The notes beneath the pieces were generated by a model, which ran no database searches, was not told where the DNA came from, and worked only from the letters and a program-made list of their open reading frames with translations. The position numbers were made by a program, and so were the translations under genes. Of a stretch of 64,000 bases of DNA, positions 9,311 through 17,824 are shown one piece after another. Each line of letters opens with the position of its first letter. Within the stretch, counting starts at the first letter, position 1. This stretch comes from Bacteroidota bacterium. Its GTDB lineage: Bacteria > Bacteroidota > Bacteroidia > Cytophagales > Cyclobacteriaceae. Location of the stretch: contig JAFDYY010000006.1 in assembly GCA_018267195.1 (NCBI GenBank), positions 1-64,000 of the forward strand, read 5' to 3'.

Positions 9311-9787
9311 TTACAACGCTTTTATTATTTCTTCTATTCTTGTTTCGCCTTTAAAGACGTGTGTCAGTTTTTTTTCAGCATTATAAATATAAACCGAGGG
9401 CGTAGGAATGCTGCCGAAGTTGGTAAGTACATCTTGCATTTCGGTACGCACAAAATGAAAATTCTTATGAATAGCCAGCCGGTAAATCTGGGCAAATTTT
9501 TGATTTTCTTCATGGGGGGCGGTAGAGATAAACCACACCTGATAATTTTTAAATGCCGAAGCATGTTGAGCCATGGCAGATCCCTCGCGCTGGCAATGGT
9601 CGCAGTCGGGAAAATAAAGAAACAAAATATTTTTCCCGGTTAAGTTGCGGGCAGACTGGGTGTAGCCGGTAGGCTCAATTAATTTCATGACCGGGTAGTC
9701 GTTAGGTATCGGCTTAGACTGAGCCGATGAGGCTCCCGTTATTAAAAAACAGCAACCCAGCAGGGTGCAATACTTCTTTAGGCTCAT
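9311..9787 (-). CDS. Exported thioredoxin-fold protein
   Basis: A 158-residue protein with an N-terminal signal (MSLKKYCTLLGCCFLITGASSAQ) and a thioredoxin-like core: NILFLYFPDCDHCQREGSAM, with a CDHC redox pair, then a strand YQVWFISTAP and the cis-proline region SIPTPSVYIY. It would act as a periplasmic thiol-disulfide oxidoreductase of the TlpA/AhpC-like group. The CxxC pair is intact. It lies 5 bp after the stop of the membrane sensor gene at 9793-10686 on the same strand, so the two are probably co-transcribed. The substrate is unknown. Confidence 0.85.
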   Translation of the reverse strand: MSLKKYCTLLGCCFLITGASSAQSKPIPNDYPVMKLIEPTGYTQSARNLTGKNILFLYFPDCDHCQREGSAMAQHASAFKNYQVWFISTAPHEENQKFAQIYRLAIHKNFHFVRTEMQDVLTNFGSIPTPSVYIYNAEKKLTHVFKGETRIEEIIKAL

Positions 9788-9792
9788 TCTGT

Positions 9793-10686
9793 TTACTCTA
9801 ATTCTTTGTTTATTCTTCTCACCACGTCATCAATCTCTTTGGCTTGGGCTTCAATCAAATTAAAAAAATGGGCACAGTCTGCTTCCGGCTCCATTCTGGA
9901 TAAGTAGATCAGGCCGAGCAACCGGGCCACCGGCCCGCGCAAATGATGGGCATTGGTGTAGGCGTATTTTATCAGTAACTCATTTTGTTTTTCTAATTCG
10001 ATGGTTCGTTCCTGCACCTTTTGTTCTAAATGATTATTAAGCTGGGCCAGGTTTTCATGACTTTGCACCAGTTCTTCATTTTGAGTTTCTATTTCATTGG
10101 TCTTTTCAAATAATTCCAGGTTTTGGCAGGCTAAAGTTTTTAAGGCTTCATCATATCGTCTCTTAAGCATCCAGGTAGAAAATGCGATGATCAGGTATAA
10201 GGTACAGTGAGCAATTCCGCTTACAACAAAGTCGTTTGCATGAGCATTGCCGTAAAGTTGCGGGTGTTTAATTTGCCAGCCAAAAGCCAGCACCATACTT
10301 AAAAAATTAAATCCTTGCACGAAATACAACAACCTTTCCTTAAGCAGGACTGAGTAAGCAAACCCAATACCCATTATTACAGGCATAGAAAGCGTACTTA
10401 TGGATCCGGCTGCAATATCCTGATAGAGCATGGCCGCCAGAATAATAAATCCTAACAACAACACGGTAAGTTTATAATACCCCAATCGGTGTAACAGAAA
10501 AGCCAGGATAACGGCAAACAATACAGAAAAATTAACGATCACCGAGCGCAGGGCAGCTAAGTGGGTAAAGGCCATATCGGCTGCCGTAATAATGAGTATG
10601 CCGGTGAGGCTCAGTTTCAGAAGCAGTTCAAGAAATACTTCTTCAATGGGTTTGTGTGAAGATGAAATTTTATGCGGTAAAGTCAT
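9793..10686 (-). CDS. Six-TM sensor with HisKA-like helix but no ATPase domain
   Basis: A 297-residue membrane protein. About six hydrophobic segments fill residues ~20-175, followed by a long coiled coil (~180-240, rich in EIETQNEELVQSHENLAQLN-type heptads) and a histidine-kinase dimerisation helix YAYTNAHHLRGPVARLLGL (His near residue 248). The protein then ends after ~45 residues, at RRINKELE, with no N, G1 or G2 boxes of a HATPase_c domain. The stop is followed in 5 bp by the thioredoxin-like gene, so there is no sign of a lost downstream ATPase segment. Similar short proteins are, to my knowledge, common in Cytophagales. It may dimerise with a full kinase or act as a phosphotransfer partner; that is inference. 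Confidence 0.8.
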   Translation of the reverse strand: MTLPHKISSSHKPIEEVFLELLLKLSLTGILIITAADMAFTHLAALRSVIVNFSVLFAVILAFLLHRLGYYKLTVLLLGFIILAAMLYQDIAAGSISTLSMPVIMGIGFAYSVLLKERLLYFVQGFNFLSMVLAFGWQIKHPQLYGNAHANDFVVSGIAHCTLYLIIAFSTWMLKRRYDEALKTLACQNLELFEKTNEIETQNEELVQSHENLAQLNNHLEQKVQERTIELEKQNELLIKYAYTNAHHLRGPVARLLGLIYLSRMEPEADCAHFFNLIEAQAKEIDDVVRRINKELE

Positions 10687-10736
10687 ACATTATTGATCAA
10701 TCAAAAATATTAAAAAAAGGACAGGTATTTTTTGAA

Positions 10737-10773
10737 CCCCAATCATGCAATAGATTTTCTATTGCATGATTGA
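10737..10773 (+). repeat. Intergenic repeat, copy 3 (shortened, perfect palindrome)
   Basis: AATCATGCAATAGA at 10741-10754, a TTT loop and TCTATTGCATGATT at 10758-10771 form a perfect 14-bp inverted repeat. The left arm with its preceding ACCCC and the right end ATTGCATGATTGAC match the outer parts of the core of the copies at 633-742 and 40889-41001. The rest of the repeat is missing or unrecognisable. It lies in the 258-bp gap between two divergent genes. Confidence 0.65.
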
Positions 10774-10812
10774 CAAAGTAGTGAAGATGGAATGAGCCGT
10801 ATGTAACGTGAT

Positions 10813-10820
10813 TACCTTTG
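10813..10820 (+). promoter_or_regulatory. Possible -7 element (TACCTTTG)
   Basis: TACCTTTG matches the Bacteroidota -7 consensus TAnnTTTG and lies 125 bp upstream of the orphan lipoprotein gene. No good -33 TTTG is seen at the right distance, so this is a weak call. Confidence 0.35.
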
Positions 10821-10944
10821 TGTGAAATATAGATACTATGTGGCCAAATTGCTACTTTGCTCATGGGCCTTCCCTTTTACTCTTTACTCTTTGGTAAGAC
10901 AGCCGTGATTAGTGTCTTTTGCTTGTAAATAAATACGAAGCGTT

Positions 10945-11949
10945 ATGGCATTATTTGAAAGATTGAAACCGGGCATATTTTTTCCTAACCCAATCAATTT
11001 TTTTCTTTTACCTCTCTTTTTTTTAAGCTCTTGCTCCGGAGTGATATCTATTTCAGGGAGTATGAACAATGAAAAAAGCTTTTGTAACCATCAAACAAAT
11101 TATCATTACACACGTGACGAATTGGCAAAACCAATCTATAAAATTGAGCTTGATACAGTGCTAAATAATAACTTTTCATTTAGAGCTTTAAATGTGGCCA
11201 ATGCTATTGGCATCATAGACTATATTCAACAGTACATAAAACTAAAAGCTACATATAATAAGAATGAAACATTAGAAAACCGGGTAACGCTTTTAGCACT
11301 CTCACACACCATTAATAATAAGATCAATATTGCCTCATTAGAAATATCTTCCGCTGCCAGCGAGTTAGATTGCGAAAAAGAGAGGGCCAGCCAGATTGCC
11401 AATTTTTTAAAAGGGAAAGAGGGGCAACGAGAAAATAATTTAATCATCAGCTCCATCATTGTGGGCGCTGCCGGTGCAATAGCCACAGAAATTTTATCTT
11501 CTCAAAATAGCCGAAATGCGAGCACGGTCGTGGGTTTAGGTGCCAGCCTTACAGGTGCCACGCTGGGCGTGCTGATGTTGGTAAATAAGAAGAAGGTTTT
11601 GTTTTATCATACCCGAAATACGCTGGGCGAAATTTGGAACAAACAACCCACTTCGTCTACATTGCCTCCATCTATATGGTATTACCTAAGCTATGAAGAT
11701 CTTTCAAAAAATGAAAAATCATTAAGAAACTTGTTGGTCGAAAGATGGCTTAACTTTGGGCAACTGGAGAATCCAAAAAATGACAAAAAGAACAATGAAT
11801 TATATTTTGGGAAAGGAGGAAAATACACGGCCAATCAACTCAAAAACAGAGCCTCTATGTATGATGAAATTGAAGCCAACATTACCATTATGAAACAAGA
11901 CTTAAAGCAGTTAACCATTGAATTTGAAAATTTGAAAACAAACAATTGA
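10945..11949 (+). CDS. Orphan lipoprotein with two internal membrane segments
   Basis: A 334-residue protein I do not recognise. The N-terminus has a hydrophobic stretch ending in a lipobox (FFLLPLFFLSSC, Cys30). The middle carries two glycine/alanine-rich hydrophobic segments (LIISSIIVGAAGAIATEIL and VVGLGASLTGATLGVLMLV) separated by a short SQNSRNAS loop, like a helical hairpin that could insert in a membrane. Both flanking parts are polar and helical, and the C-terminus (MYDEIEANITIMKQDLKQLT) looks coiled-coil. Its base composition is visibly more AT-rich than the neighbours, which hints at an accessory gene. Its stop overlaps the upstream TTG of the FMN reductase frame, so the two may be transcribed together. 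Confidence 0.75.
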   Translation: MALFERLKPGIFFPNPINFFLLPLFFLSSCSGVISISGSMNNEKSFCNHQTNYHYTRDELAKPIYKIELDTVLNNNFSFRALNVANAIGIIDYIQQYIKLKATYNKNETLENRVTLLALSHTINNKINIASLEISSAASELDCEKERASQIANFLKGKEGQRENNLIISSIIVGAAGAIATEILSSQNSRNASTVVGLGASLTGATLGVLMLVNKKKVLFYHTRNTLGEIWNKQPTSSTLPPSIWYYLSYEDLSKNEKSLRNLLVERWLNFGQLENPKNDKKNNELYFGKGGKYTANQLKNRASMYDEIEANITIMKQDLKQLTIEFENLKTNN

Positions 11950-11963
11950 TCCGTATTGCCAGT

Positions 11964-12527
11964 ATGACAAACTTAAAAATTATTACCTCCACTACCCGTC
12001 CCGGAAGAGCAGGAACAGCCATTGAAAAATGGATAACCAGCGTTGCCAAATCTAAACCAGGATTCAATACCGAACTATTAGATTTATCGGTTATCAACCT
12101 TCCTTTTATGGATGAGCCTCACCATCCGCGATTACAAAAATACCAACACGAACACACCAAAAAATGGAGTGCTGCCATAAACGAAGCCGATGCCTTCCTC
12201 ATTGTTTTGGCAGAGTATAACTTTGCTTTTCCGGCACCCATAAAAAATGCATTGGATTTTCTTTTTAACGAGTGGATGTATAAGCCGGTAGGATTTGTGA
12301 GTTATGGAGGCGTTTCGGGCGGACTAAGGTCTACCCAAATGCTAAAACAAGTAGTAACTACGATGAGTATGGTGCCCGTTTCGGCACAGGTAAATATTCC
12401 CTTTTTTGCAAAACTAATTGATGATAACGGAGTATTTCAGGCTAACGATGTCATTATTAAATCAGCCGAGAATACCTTAGCCGAACTGCAAAAATGGAGC
12501 GAAGCATTGAAAGCAATGAGAAAGTAA
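11964..12527 (+). CDS. NADPH-dependent FMN reductase family protein
   Basis: A flavodoxin-fold oxidoreductase of 187 residues using FMN and NAD(P)H. The start at ATG 11964 gives MTNLKIITSTTRPGRAG, where the STTRPGRAG loop binds the FMN phosphate; a TTG at 11946 would overlap the previous gene. Further family marks are the strand and loop DAFLIVLAEYNFAFPAPIKNALD (the EYN flavin-ring motif) and SYGGVSGGLRSTQML. It is likely a cytosolic quinone or nitro reductase or an azoreductase-like enzyme; the physiological substrate is unknown. It converges on the Wzi-like gene with a 26-bp gap. Confidence 0.9.
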   Translation: MTNLKIITSTTRPGRAGTAIEKWITSVAKSKPGFNTELLDLSVINLPFMDEPHHPRLQKYQHEHTKKWSAAINEADAFLIVLAEYNFAFPAPIKNALDFLFNEWMYKPVGFVSYGGVSGGLRSTQMLKQVVTTMSMVPVSAQVNIPFFAKLIDDNGVFQANDVIIKSAENTLAELQKWSEALKAMRK

Positions 12528-12553
12528 ATTCAATGTTCCTAAAGAATTAGCGA

Positions 12554-14287
12554 TTAAAACTCATGAAGCCGGGGTTGCATATTTAGCCGGAGGCTGATGG
12601 ACGTAATATTGTTGGTGAGGGTATGAAGGCCGGAGGCGCTGGTTTGGTTGCGCATGGTTTGCTTCAGGTCTATAAATAAATTTTGCCGGAGCATATACGA
12701 AGCAGTAAAATCAAAAAAATGGGTGCGGCTCAAATCCCCCTGGCCAATAAAATTTCCATAGTCATTTACCCGCGAAGTGTAAGGCAACAAAGGGTTGGAT
12801 CCATAATCTTTGCCCAACGGATCTAGACCTTGCTTAATTAAAAAAGCTTTACCAATCAGGGTTAGCCGGTTGGTGGGCTGATACCGGCCTATAAAAATAA
12901 ATTCGTTGAAGTTGGCTCCCAGCGGATGCCCTAACGACATGTTGGTATTGGTGTAAGCCGAGGCTGACGAATCCATCGCTGAATATACATAAGGCCGCAC
13001 TACGTTGGCTTCGGCTTGCAAATCGAGGTTGCGCACGCCAAACGCATTTACATATTTAAGCCCCACTTGCACGGCTTGCTTGTTACCCCACCAACCACGC
13101 CCGCCCGTTACTTCGCGGAATACAAACTCGTTAATCAACACTTGGCTGTAAACGGAAAAATGATTGGCAAAATTGTACTTGGTATCGAACCCGATAATGG
13201 CTTTATCGGAAGCTCCGGTTTGGTTAACGATCGCTTTATAAAAAATAACAGGGTTAAAATAAGCCAGATCTAAATTGCCGGGCGACATTACCGCCTCAAA
13301 GAAACCGATGTTCAAATGCCTGTTCAGGTTCAGGCTCAGGTGATGGATGGCCAGGTTTTTTTTAGGAAAATGTGTGTTGGGAATAGCCGAAGTGTTGTAC
13401 ATCATTTGTGCATAGAGCAGGGTGTAGTTCAGCTTCCAGATTTTGGTAGTAATCCGGGCAAACGGATAGGGCGCTGAGTAATCGGAAAGCAGCAGCGAGC
13501 GGTAACCGTTGCCCAGAAATAAACGGTCTTGCCCCAATTGTACCTGAATGTTTTTTTTGTACAGATTGAATGACACCGCTCCGCGTGCGGTAAAAAAATC
13601 AACTCCGTTTCCGGAAAAGAAATGTTTGTAAAGCTTCGTGGAAGATCCCGGTAAAATTTTATAAAAAGTTTCGCCCGGCACGGCATTAAAATCGCCAATG
13701 CGGTTCATTACGTAGGTTGGGAACAAGGCCTGGTTATCGGTAAGCACCGAATAGAAACCCAGGTTATGGCCAATGCTCCCGCGGATTTCTGCCCCACGGG
13801 TATTGGTAATCATCATGTCGGGGTTGGCCGCTCCGTTTACCATTTCTTTGCCGGCTGTCCAATAGATAATGGGCAATACCTGCAGATCAAATTCTTTGTC
13901 GTGATGATTCCAGAGAGCGTTTTTTTTGGTGTATAGATTTTTAAGGAAGGGCTTCCGGCTGTTTCCATACGAAGAATCCACCCATTCCCAATTGTCGGTA
14001 AGCAGGTAATTCAGGTTGAAGCGGTCTTGTTTTGAAAGCGCAGCGGAGTCGTTTAGTATGCGGGAGGCAAAACGGGCTATATCCATCCGTTGATAAGGAT
14101 GAAATGAACTGTGAAATTCGGTGATCAGATGATTGGACGAAATTTCGTAGCGGTCCAGTAAATGGTAATAATCTTTTCCGTACGCGGGATAGGAAGATTG
14201 AGCCTTTAGTGAAAGGGCAATGCCGGCCAAGCACCAGGTCAGGATAAAAAATTTAAACGGCACAGCAACCTGAGTAAACAGAGTCAT
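12554..14287 (-). CDS. Capsule assembly Wzi / RemB-like outer-membrane protein
   Basis: A 577-residue protein with a signal region (PFKFFILTWCLAGIALSLKAQ) and a barrel-like body rich in alternating aromatic strands. The N-terminal part (HLLDRYEISSN, FHPYQRMDIARFA) and the signature LGQDRLFLGNGYRSLLLSDY fit the Wzi capsule-assembly family, which in Bacteroidota includes the gliding-motility protein RemB. Family knowledge: Wzi is an outer-membrane lectin that anchors surface polysaccharide. No polysaccharide synthesis genes are nearby, so a gliding or surface role like RemB is at least as likely. The gene ends 26 bp from the convergent FMN reductase gene. Confidence 0.75.
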   Translation of the reverse strand: MTLFTQVAVPFKFFILTWCLAGIALSLKAQSSYPAYGKDYYHLLDRYEISSNHLITEFHSSFHPYQRMDIARFASRILNDSAALSKQDRFNLNYLLTDNWEWVDSSYGNSRKPFLKNLYTKKNALWNHHDKEFDLQVLPIIYWTAGKEMVNGAANPDMMITNTRGAEIRGSIGHNLGFYSVLTDNQALFPTYVMNRIGDFNAVPGETFYKILPGSSTKLYKHFFSGNGVDFFTARGAVSFNLYKKNIQVQLGQDRLFLGNGYRSLLLSDYSAPYPFARITTKIWKLNYTLLYAQMMYNTSAIPNTHFPKKNLAIHHLSLNLNRHLNIGFFEAVMSPGNLDLAYFNPVIFYKAIVNQTGASDKAIIGFDTKYNFANHFSVYSQVLINEFVFREVTGGRGWWGNKQAVQVGLKYVNAFGVRNLDLQAEANVVRPYVYSAMDSSASAYTNTNMSLGHPLGANFNEFIFIGRYQPTNRLTLIGKAFLIKQGLDPLGKDYGSNPLLPYTSRVNDYGNFIGQGDLSRTHFFDFTASYMLRQNLFIDLKQTMRNQTSASGLHTLTNNITSISLRLNMQPRLHEF

Positions 14288-14343
14288 AGCGTAGTAATTC
14301 GCGGCAAGAAAATGGTTTGAGTTGGCATACGAAAGATTAAAAA

Positions 14344-16125
14344 TTAGTTTCCGCCTGTGCGGAAGCCAAGCCTGGGTTTAGATGCACCCTCTTTCAGTTC
14401 AAATTCTTTTACATCCTCTAAAATAATAGTTTCCATTAGTTCTGGGGTGCGTTCGTCTTTTTTTAATGAGGCCAGGCGCAGGTTCTGGTTTCGTACCGAC
14501 TCGGCCACCACTTGGCGTATGGTGCGCGCATTGCCAAAGTACTTATCGCGGGTTTCATGCAGGGAAGCGAAATATTTTTTCAGATGGTCTGTGGCGGCAG
14601 CATCGGGCGAAACAATTTCTTTTTGATATAAATTTTGTGCGATGGCAAACATATTGTCAGGCGAATAATCTTCGAACTGGAAATATTTATCAAACCGCGA
14701 ACGCAAGCCCGGGTTGGAGTTAATAAATTCGCTCATGTTGTCGGTATAGCCGGCCACAATTACCCCAAATTTTCCGCGCATATCTTCCATTCGTTTTAAA
14801 ATGATGGCGATGGCTTCGCCACCAAAATCGTGTTGGCTGCCATGTTCTTGTGCTAACGAATAGGCCTCGTCAATAAATAAAACCCCACCTAAGGCCTGGG
14901 TTATTTTCTCGCCTGTTTTTATGGCGGTTTGCCCCACATACCCCGCCACGAGCCCCTCGCGATCGACTTCAATCAGATGCCCTTTTTCCAAAATACCTAA
15001 CCCTTTGTAGATACGAGCCAGAATGCGTGCCACGGTTGTTTTGCCTGTGCCGGGATTTCCGGTGAAGACGGTGTGAAGAGAAAATTTATTTAAAATATCT
15101 TTTCCGGTTTCCTGATAAAAGCGAACCAGCTTTACCATTTCATTTACTTCAGTTTTGATGCCGTCCAGCCCCACCAACGAATTGAGTTCGGCCAGGCTTT
15201 CATTCAGCAGGTCTTCCAGGTTTTTTTCAGGTGAGGAAGGAGCCGAGGAGCCGCTGTTGGGTTTGAATATCGAAAAATCGGTGATGACGGAGGCTTGACC
15301 TTCATCGGCCGCTTCGGCCACCTGAAATGGAACGGTGGCAATCAGGTTATCCATGAATACGATCTCCAGTGTATAATAGTCGCTCTTCCAACGCCCCGAG
15401 GTTTCATTTCCCCAGCCCGCGTACACCGAATAGATTTTGTCGGTTGTGTTTACACTTACAAACTGAATGGCCGAGGTAGAACCCTTGTGCTGACCGGCTT
15501 TGTCGTAAAAATTAAAAAAGATTTCGGTGAAATAATCTTTCGGGGATTTGTTTTTAAAGTTGAACTCCACCCACACATAGCGGGAGTCGGCCTGACTGAA
15601 TTTTTTCAGGAATTTTTTTTGAGGCTGCGAGCTGGCTTGCCCGTCTCCCTCAAAAAGTTTGATGGAGTCTATATCAAAATAAAGATTTTCGCCCGGCTTG
15701 GCTTGCCCCAGATCTTCTACATAAAATTTGGTGTCGCCCACTTTTACTCCGTCTATGTACCCTTCCCACACGTAGTCGCCTTTAAACCAGTAGGTACCCA
15801 GGGTGGCCTGCCCCCACGAGTCGCGGAGGTACACAATGTTTTCGTCTTTTTCTATTTTACGGGCTTGATCCAAACTGCACAATTCACTTTTTTGGCTACC
15901 ATTAATATAAAAACATTTCAGGGTAAATTTTCCTTCCCATACTTCTTCATCAAACAGTTTATTGTAAAAAGAGAACTCTATCCGCATGTACGTGGTTTCG
16001 TACCGGTCAAACACCTTGCGGTATTTTTTGGTGGCATCGGCCATCCATTCATCAGAAGAATATACTTTTAGATCGCGGTACTTGTATTTGATGGGCATCG
16101 ATCCGCCTTTTTCGTTGGGGTCCAT
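14344..16125 (-). CDS. CbbX/SpoVK-like AAA+ ATPase with duplicated N-terminal beta domain
   Basis: A 593-residue protein starting at ATG 16125 (MDPNEKGGSMPIKYKY). The C-terminal half is an AAA+ domain of the CbbX/SpoVK type: SLVGLDGIKTEVNEMVKLV, Walker A FTGNPGTGKTTVARIL, pore loop region LVAGYVGQTAIKT, Walker B GGVLFIDEAYSL, sensor 1 VIVAGYTD, arginine finger NPGLRSRF. All ATPase residues look intact. The N-terminal ~330 residues contain two related beta-rich modules: YMRIEFSFYNK...LRDSWGQATLGTYWFKGDYVWE and YVWVEFNFKNK...VYAGWGNETSGRWKSDYYTLE. CbbX-type ATPases remodel bound proteins, so the beta modules may pick the client. The client is unknown. It is divergent from arfB. Confidence 0.85.
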   Translation of the reverse strand: MDPNEKGGSMPIKYKYRDLKVYSSDEWMADATKKYRKVFDRYETTYMRIEFSFYNKLFDEEVWEGKFTLKCFYINGSQKSELCSLDQARKIEKDENIVYLRDSWGQATLGTYWFKGDYVWEGYIDGVKVGDTKFYVEDLGQAKPGENLYFDIDSIKLFEGDGQASSQPQKKFLKKFSQADSRYVWVEFNFKNKSPKDYFTEIFFNFYDKAGQHKGSTSAIQFVSVNTTDKIYSVYAGWGNETSGRWKSDYYTLEIVFMDNLIATVPFQVAEAADEGQASVITDFSIFKPNSGSSAPSSPEKNLEDLLNESLAELNSLVGLDGIKTEVNEMVKLVRFYQETGKDILNKFSLHTVFTGNPGTGKTTVARILARIYKGLGILEKGHLIEVDREGLVAGYVGQTAIKTGEKITQALGGVLFIDEAYSLAQEHGSQHDFGGEAIAIILKRMEDMRGKFGVIVAGYTDNMSEFINSNPGLRSRFDKYFQFEDYSPDNMFAIAQNLYQKEIVSPDAAATDHLKKYFASLHETRDKYFGNARTIRQVVAESVRNQNLRLASLKKDERTPELMETIILEDVKEFELKEGASKPRLGFRTGGN

Positions 16126-16201
16126 TGATGTTGGTTTTAAGCAACTAAGGTAATCAAAATGAAAAAAAAATGACGATTCTCTTATTTTTGTGGCATCCGC
16201 T

Positions 16202-16612
16202 ATGATGCCTTCCTTCACTTTAGAGCAAATCAGACACGAACTACAATTTACTACTTCGCGCAGCAGTGGCCCGGGTGGGCAACATGTAAACAAAGCCAGC
16301 ACCAAAGTAACGTTGCGCTGGCCGGTAAAAACCTCGGAGGTTCTTTCGCCCGAACAAAAAGAATTTGTGCTGAGCCAGTGGGCTTCCCGGCTTACTTCGT
16401 CCGGTGAGCTTCTTCTTACCTCGCAAGAGAAACGATCGCAACTTCAAAACAAAGAACAGGTTCTGCTTAAGTTAGAGCGGTTGCTAAAAAAATTAATGCA
16501 TCGGCCGAAGCCCAGGCGTGCCACCCGGCCCACCAAGGCATCGAAGCAGAAACGAATGGAACATAAACAAAAACAAAGCCACAAGAAAAAATGGCGTAGC
16601 GAGAAGTTTTAA
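16202..16612 (+). CDS. arfB: Alternative ribosome-rescue factor ArfB (YaeJ-like peptidyl-tRNA hydrolase)
   Basis: A 136-residue protein that releases peptides from stalled ribosomes. It has the release-factor catalytic GGQ in SSGPGGQHVNKASTKVTLRW, as in class I release factors, but lacks codon-recognition domains. The lysine/arginine-rich C-terminal tail (RPKPRRATRPTKASKQKRME, then HKQKQSHKKKWRSEKF) would enter the empty mRNA channel, as known for ArfB. Start at one of two adjacent ATGs at 16202/16205; a GTG at 16190 is less likely. A TATTTTTG at 16183-16190 resembles the Bacteroidota -7 element, which would leave almost no leader. It is divergent from the AAA+ gene and converges on the caspase gene with an 8-bp gap. 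Confidence 0.9.
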   Translation: MMPSFTLEQIRHELQFTTSRSSGPGGQHVNKASTKVTLRWPVKTSEVLSPEQKEFVLSQWASRLTSSGELLLTSQEKRSQLQNKEQVLLKLERLLKKLMHRPKPRRATRPTKASKQKRMEHKQKQSHKKKWRSEKF

Positions 16613-16620
16613 AGAGGCTA

Positions 16621-17814
16621 TCATTTAGCTACGAATACAAAATCACTGCCCGGTGCATTATCACCAAATTCGCCCGAGCGAGGCTGAGGCTTTAATGCTT
16701 CTACATACGTAGTTAATGCCCCTAAAGATAGAATCATGCTTTTTCCGCCCTTCGAACGAAATGCTTCTAACAGTTTCCTGGCAAAAGGAGAGTTCATGCC
16801 GGGTCTGCCATCGGGCACATATTCTTTTCCGCCCGAAGTAAGGTAGCGTCTTGTTTTGTAGGTAAGCTTGCGGGTAACAATTTCAGCTTGTGTGGCTTCT
16901 TTGTATACATCATCATCTAACCCGCGGTGAGCCACAGCCTGATCAAACGTACCTCCAAAACATACATCCATTGCCAGAAAAATATGTTCGCAAGGAATAT
17001 TGTTTACGATAGAACGCAAGCGGTTGTGTGAGAGGTAAGTGGTTTTGGCCTCATCATTCGCCAATGATTCTTTAGTTACTACAAAGCCTTCGCCAAAGGT
17101 TTGGTCGAACTGACCATGTCCGGCAAAAAAAATAAATAACTGATCGAGTGGTTTATATTTCTTTTCAGCGTATTCTCGCAATTTTTTTAAAATTTCAGTT
17201 TGGGTTCCACCTTCCAATACTTCTACCTTAAACCCAAAATTCTTTTTCAATTCATCAGCAATCATGCGGCCGTCATTGACGGGGTTTACCAGATCAGGCC
17301 AGTTGTCGTAGTCGTTAGTGGTAAATAAAATAGCATAGTCAGTACGATCGAGTTTACTGGCGTCAGCCAAAGCGGCTGTACCGACACGTATGGTGCGTTG
17401 GCTGATTGTTTTTACACCGTCATTATTTTCAGCAACAATTTCAACCACATTGTTGCCGTCCATTAATGTTAGATTTTTTTCAATAATGGTTTTGTGTTTT
17501 TCTTCTTCCGTAGTGGGCTCAATGCTGAGCATTCCGCGGGAGGAAGATTCGGGTGATTCTTTGATGATGATTTGAATGTTTTTGAGAGGAGTTGAGGATT
17601 CAATCTCAAATTTAATTTTGTACTGCTGTCCCCCCGAAAAATTACTTTCGGCCGTAGGGGTAATCCAGCTCACCACCGGAATAGTTGAATTAGCCTTTTT
17701 GGAAGGATCGCTCAGGTCTATTTGAAACTCGCTGGTTCGGGTAGAAACATTTTGAGAGAAACTGAATTCAATAAGGCCAACTAAACAGACTGAAAAAATG
17801 AAAATTGTTTTCAT
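16621..17814 (-). CDS. Exported caspase-family (C14) protease
   Basis: A 397-residue protein. The ATG at 17814 starts a signal peptide (MKTIFIFSVCLVGLIEFSFSQ); a frame-extending ATG at 17838 overlaps the upstream gene and adds polar residues. Residues ~40-145 form an Ig-like beta domain (WITPTAESNFSGGQQYKIKF, GNNVVEIVAENNDG). The caspase domain follows (YAILFTTNDYDNWPDLVNP) with predicted catalytic His233 (FIFFAGHGQFD) and Cys285 (LAMDVCFGGTFD), both present. It would be a cysteine endopeptidase in the periplasm or outside the cell. It is the last gene of a three-gene minus-strand set with the giant T9SS protein and a small exported protein. The substrate is unknown. Confidence 0.9.
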   Translation of the reverse strand: MKTIFIFSVCLVGLIEFSFSQNVSTRTSEFQIDLSDPSKKANSTIPVVSWITPTAESNFSGGQQYKIKFEIESSTPLKNIQIIIKESPESSSRGMLSIEPTTEEEKHKTIIEKNLTLMDGNNVVEIVAENNDGVKTISQRTIRVGTAALADASKLDRTDYAILFTTNDYDNWPDLVNPVNDGRMIADELKKNFGFKVEVLEGGTQTEILKKLREYAEKKYKPLDQLFIFFAGHGQFDQTFGEGFVVTKESLANDEAKTTYLSHNRLRSIVNNIPCEHIFLAMDVCFGGTFDQAVAHRGLDDDVYKEATQAEIVTRKLTYKTRRYLTSGGKEYVPDGRPGMNSPFARKLLEAFRSKGGKSMILSLGALTTYVEALKPQPRSGEFGDNAPGSDFVFVAK

Positions 17815-17824
17815 ATGCTTATAC

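Noticed and set aside
15295-16071. A 258-codon open frame antisense to the AAA+ gene
   Set aside because: It is a mirror of the N-terminal beta modules; the sense protein is convincing and the antisense product resembles nothing.
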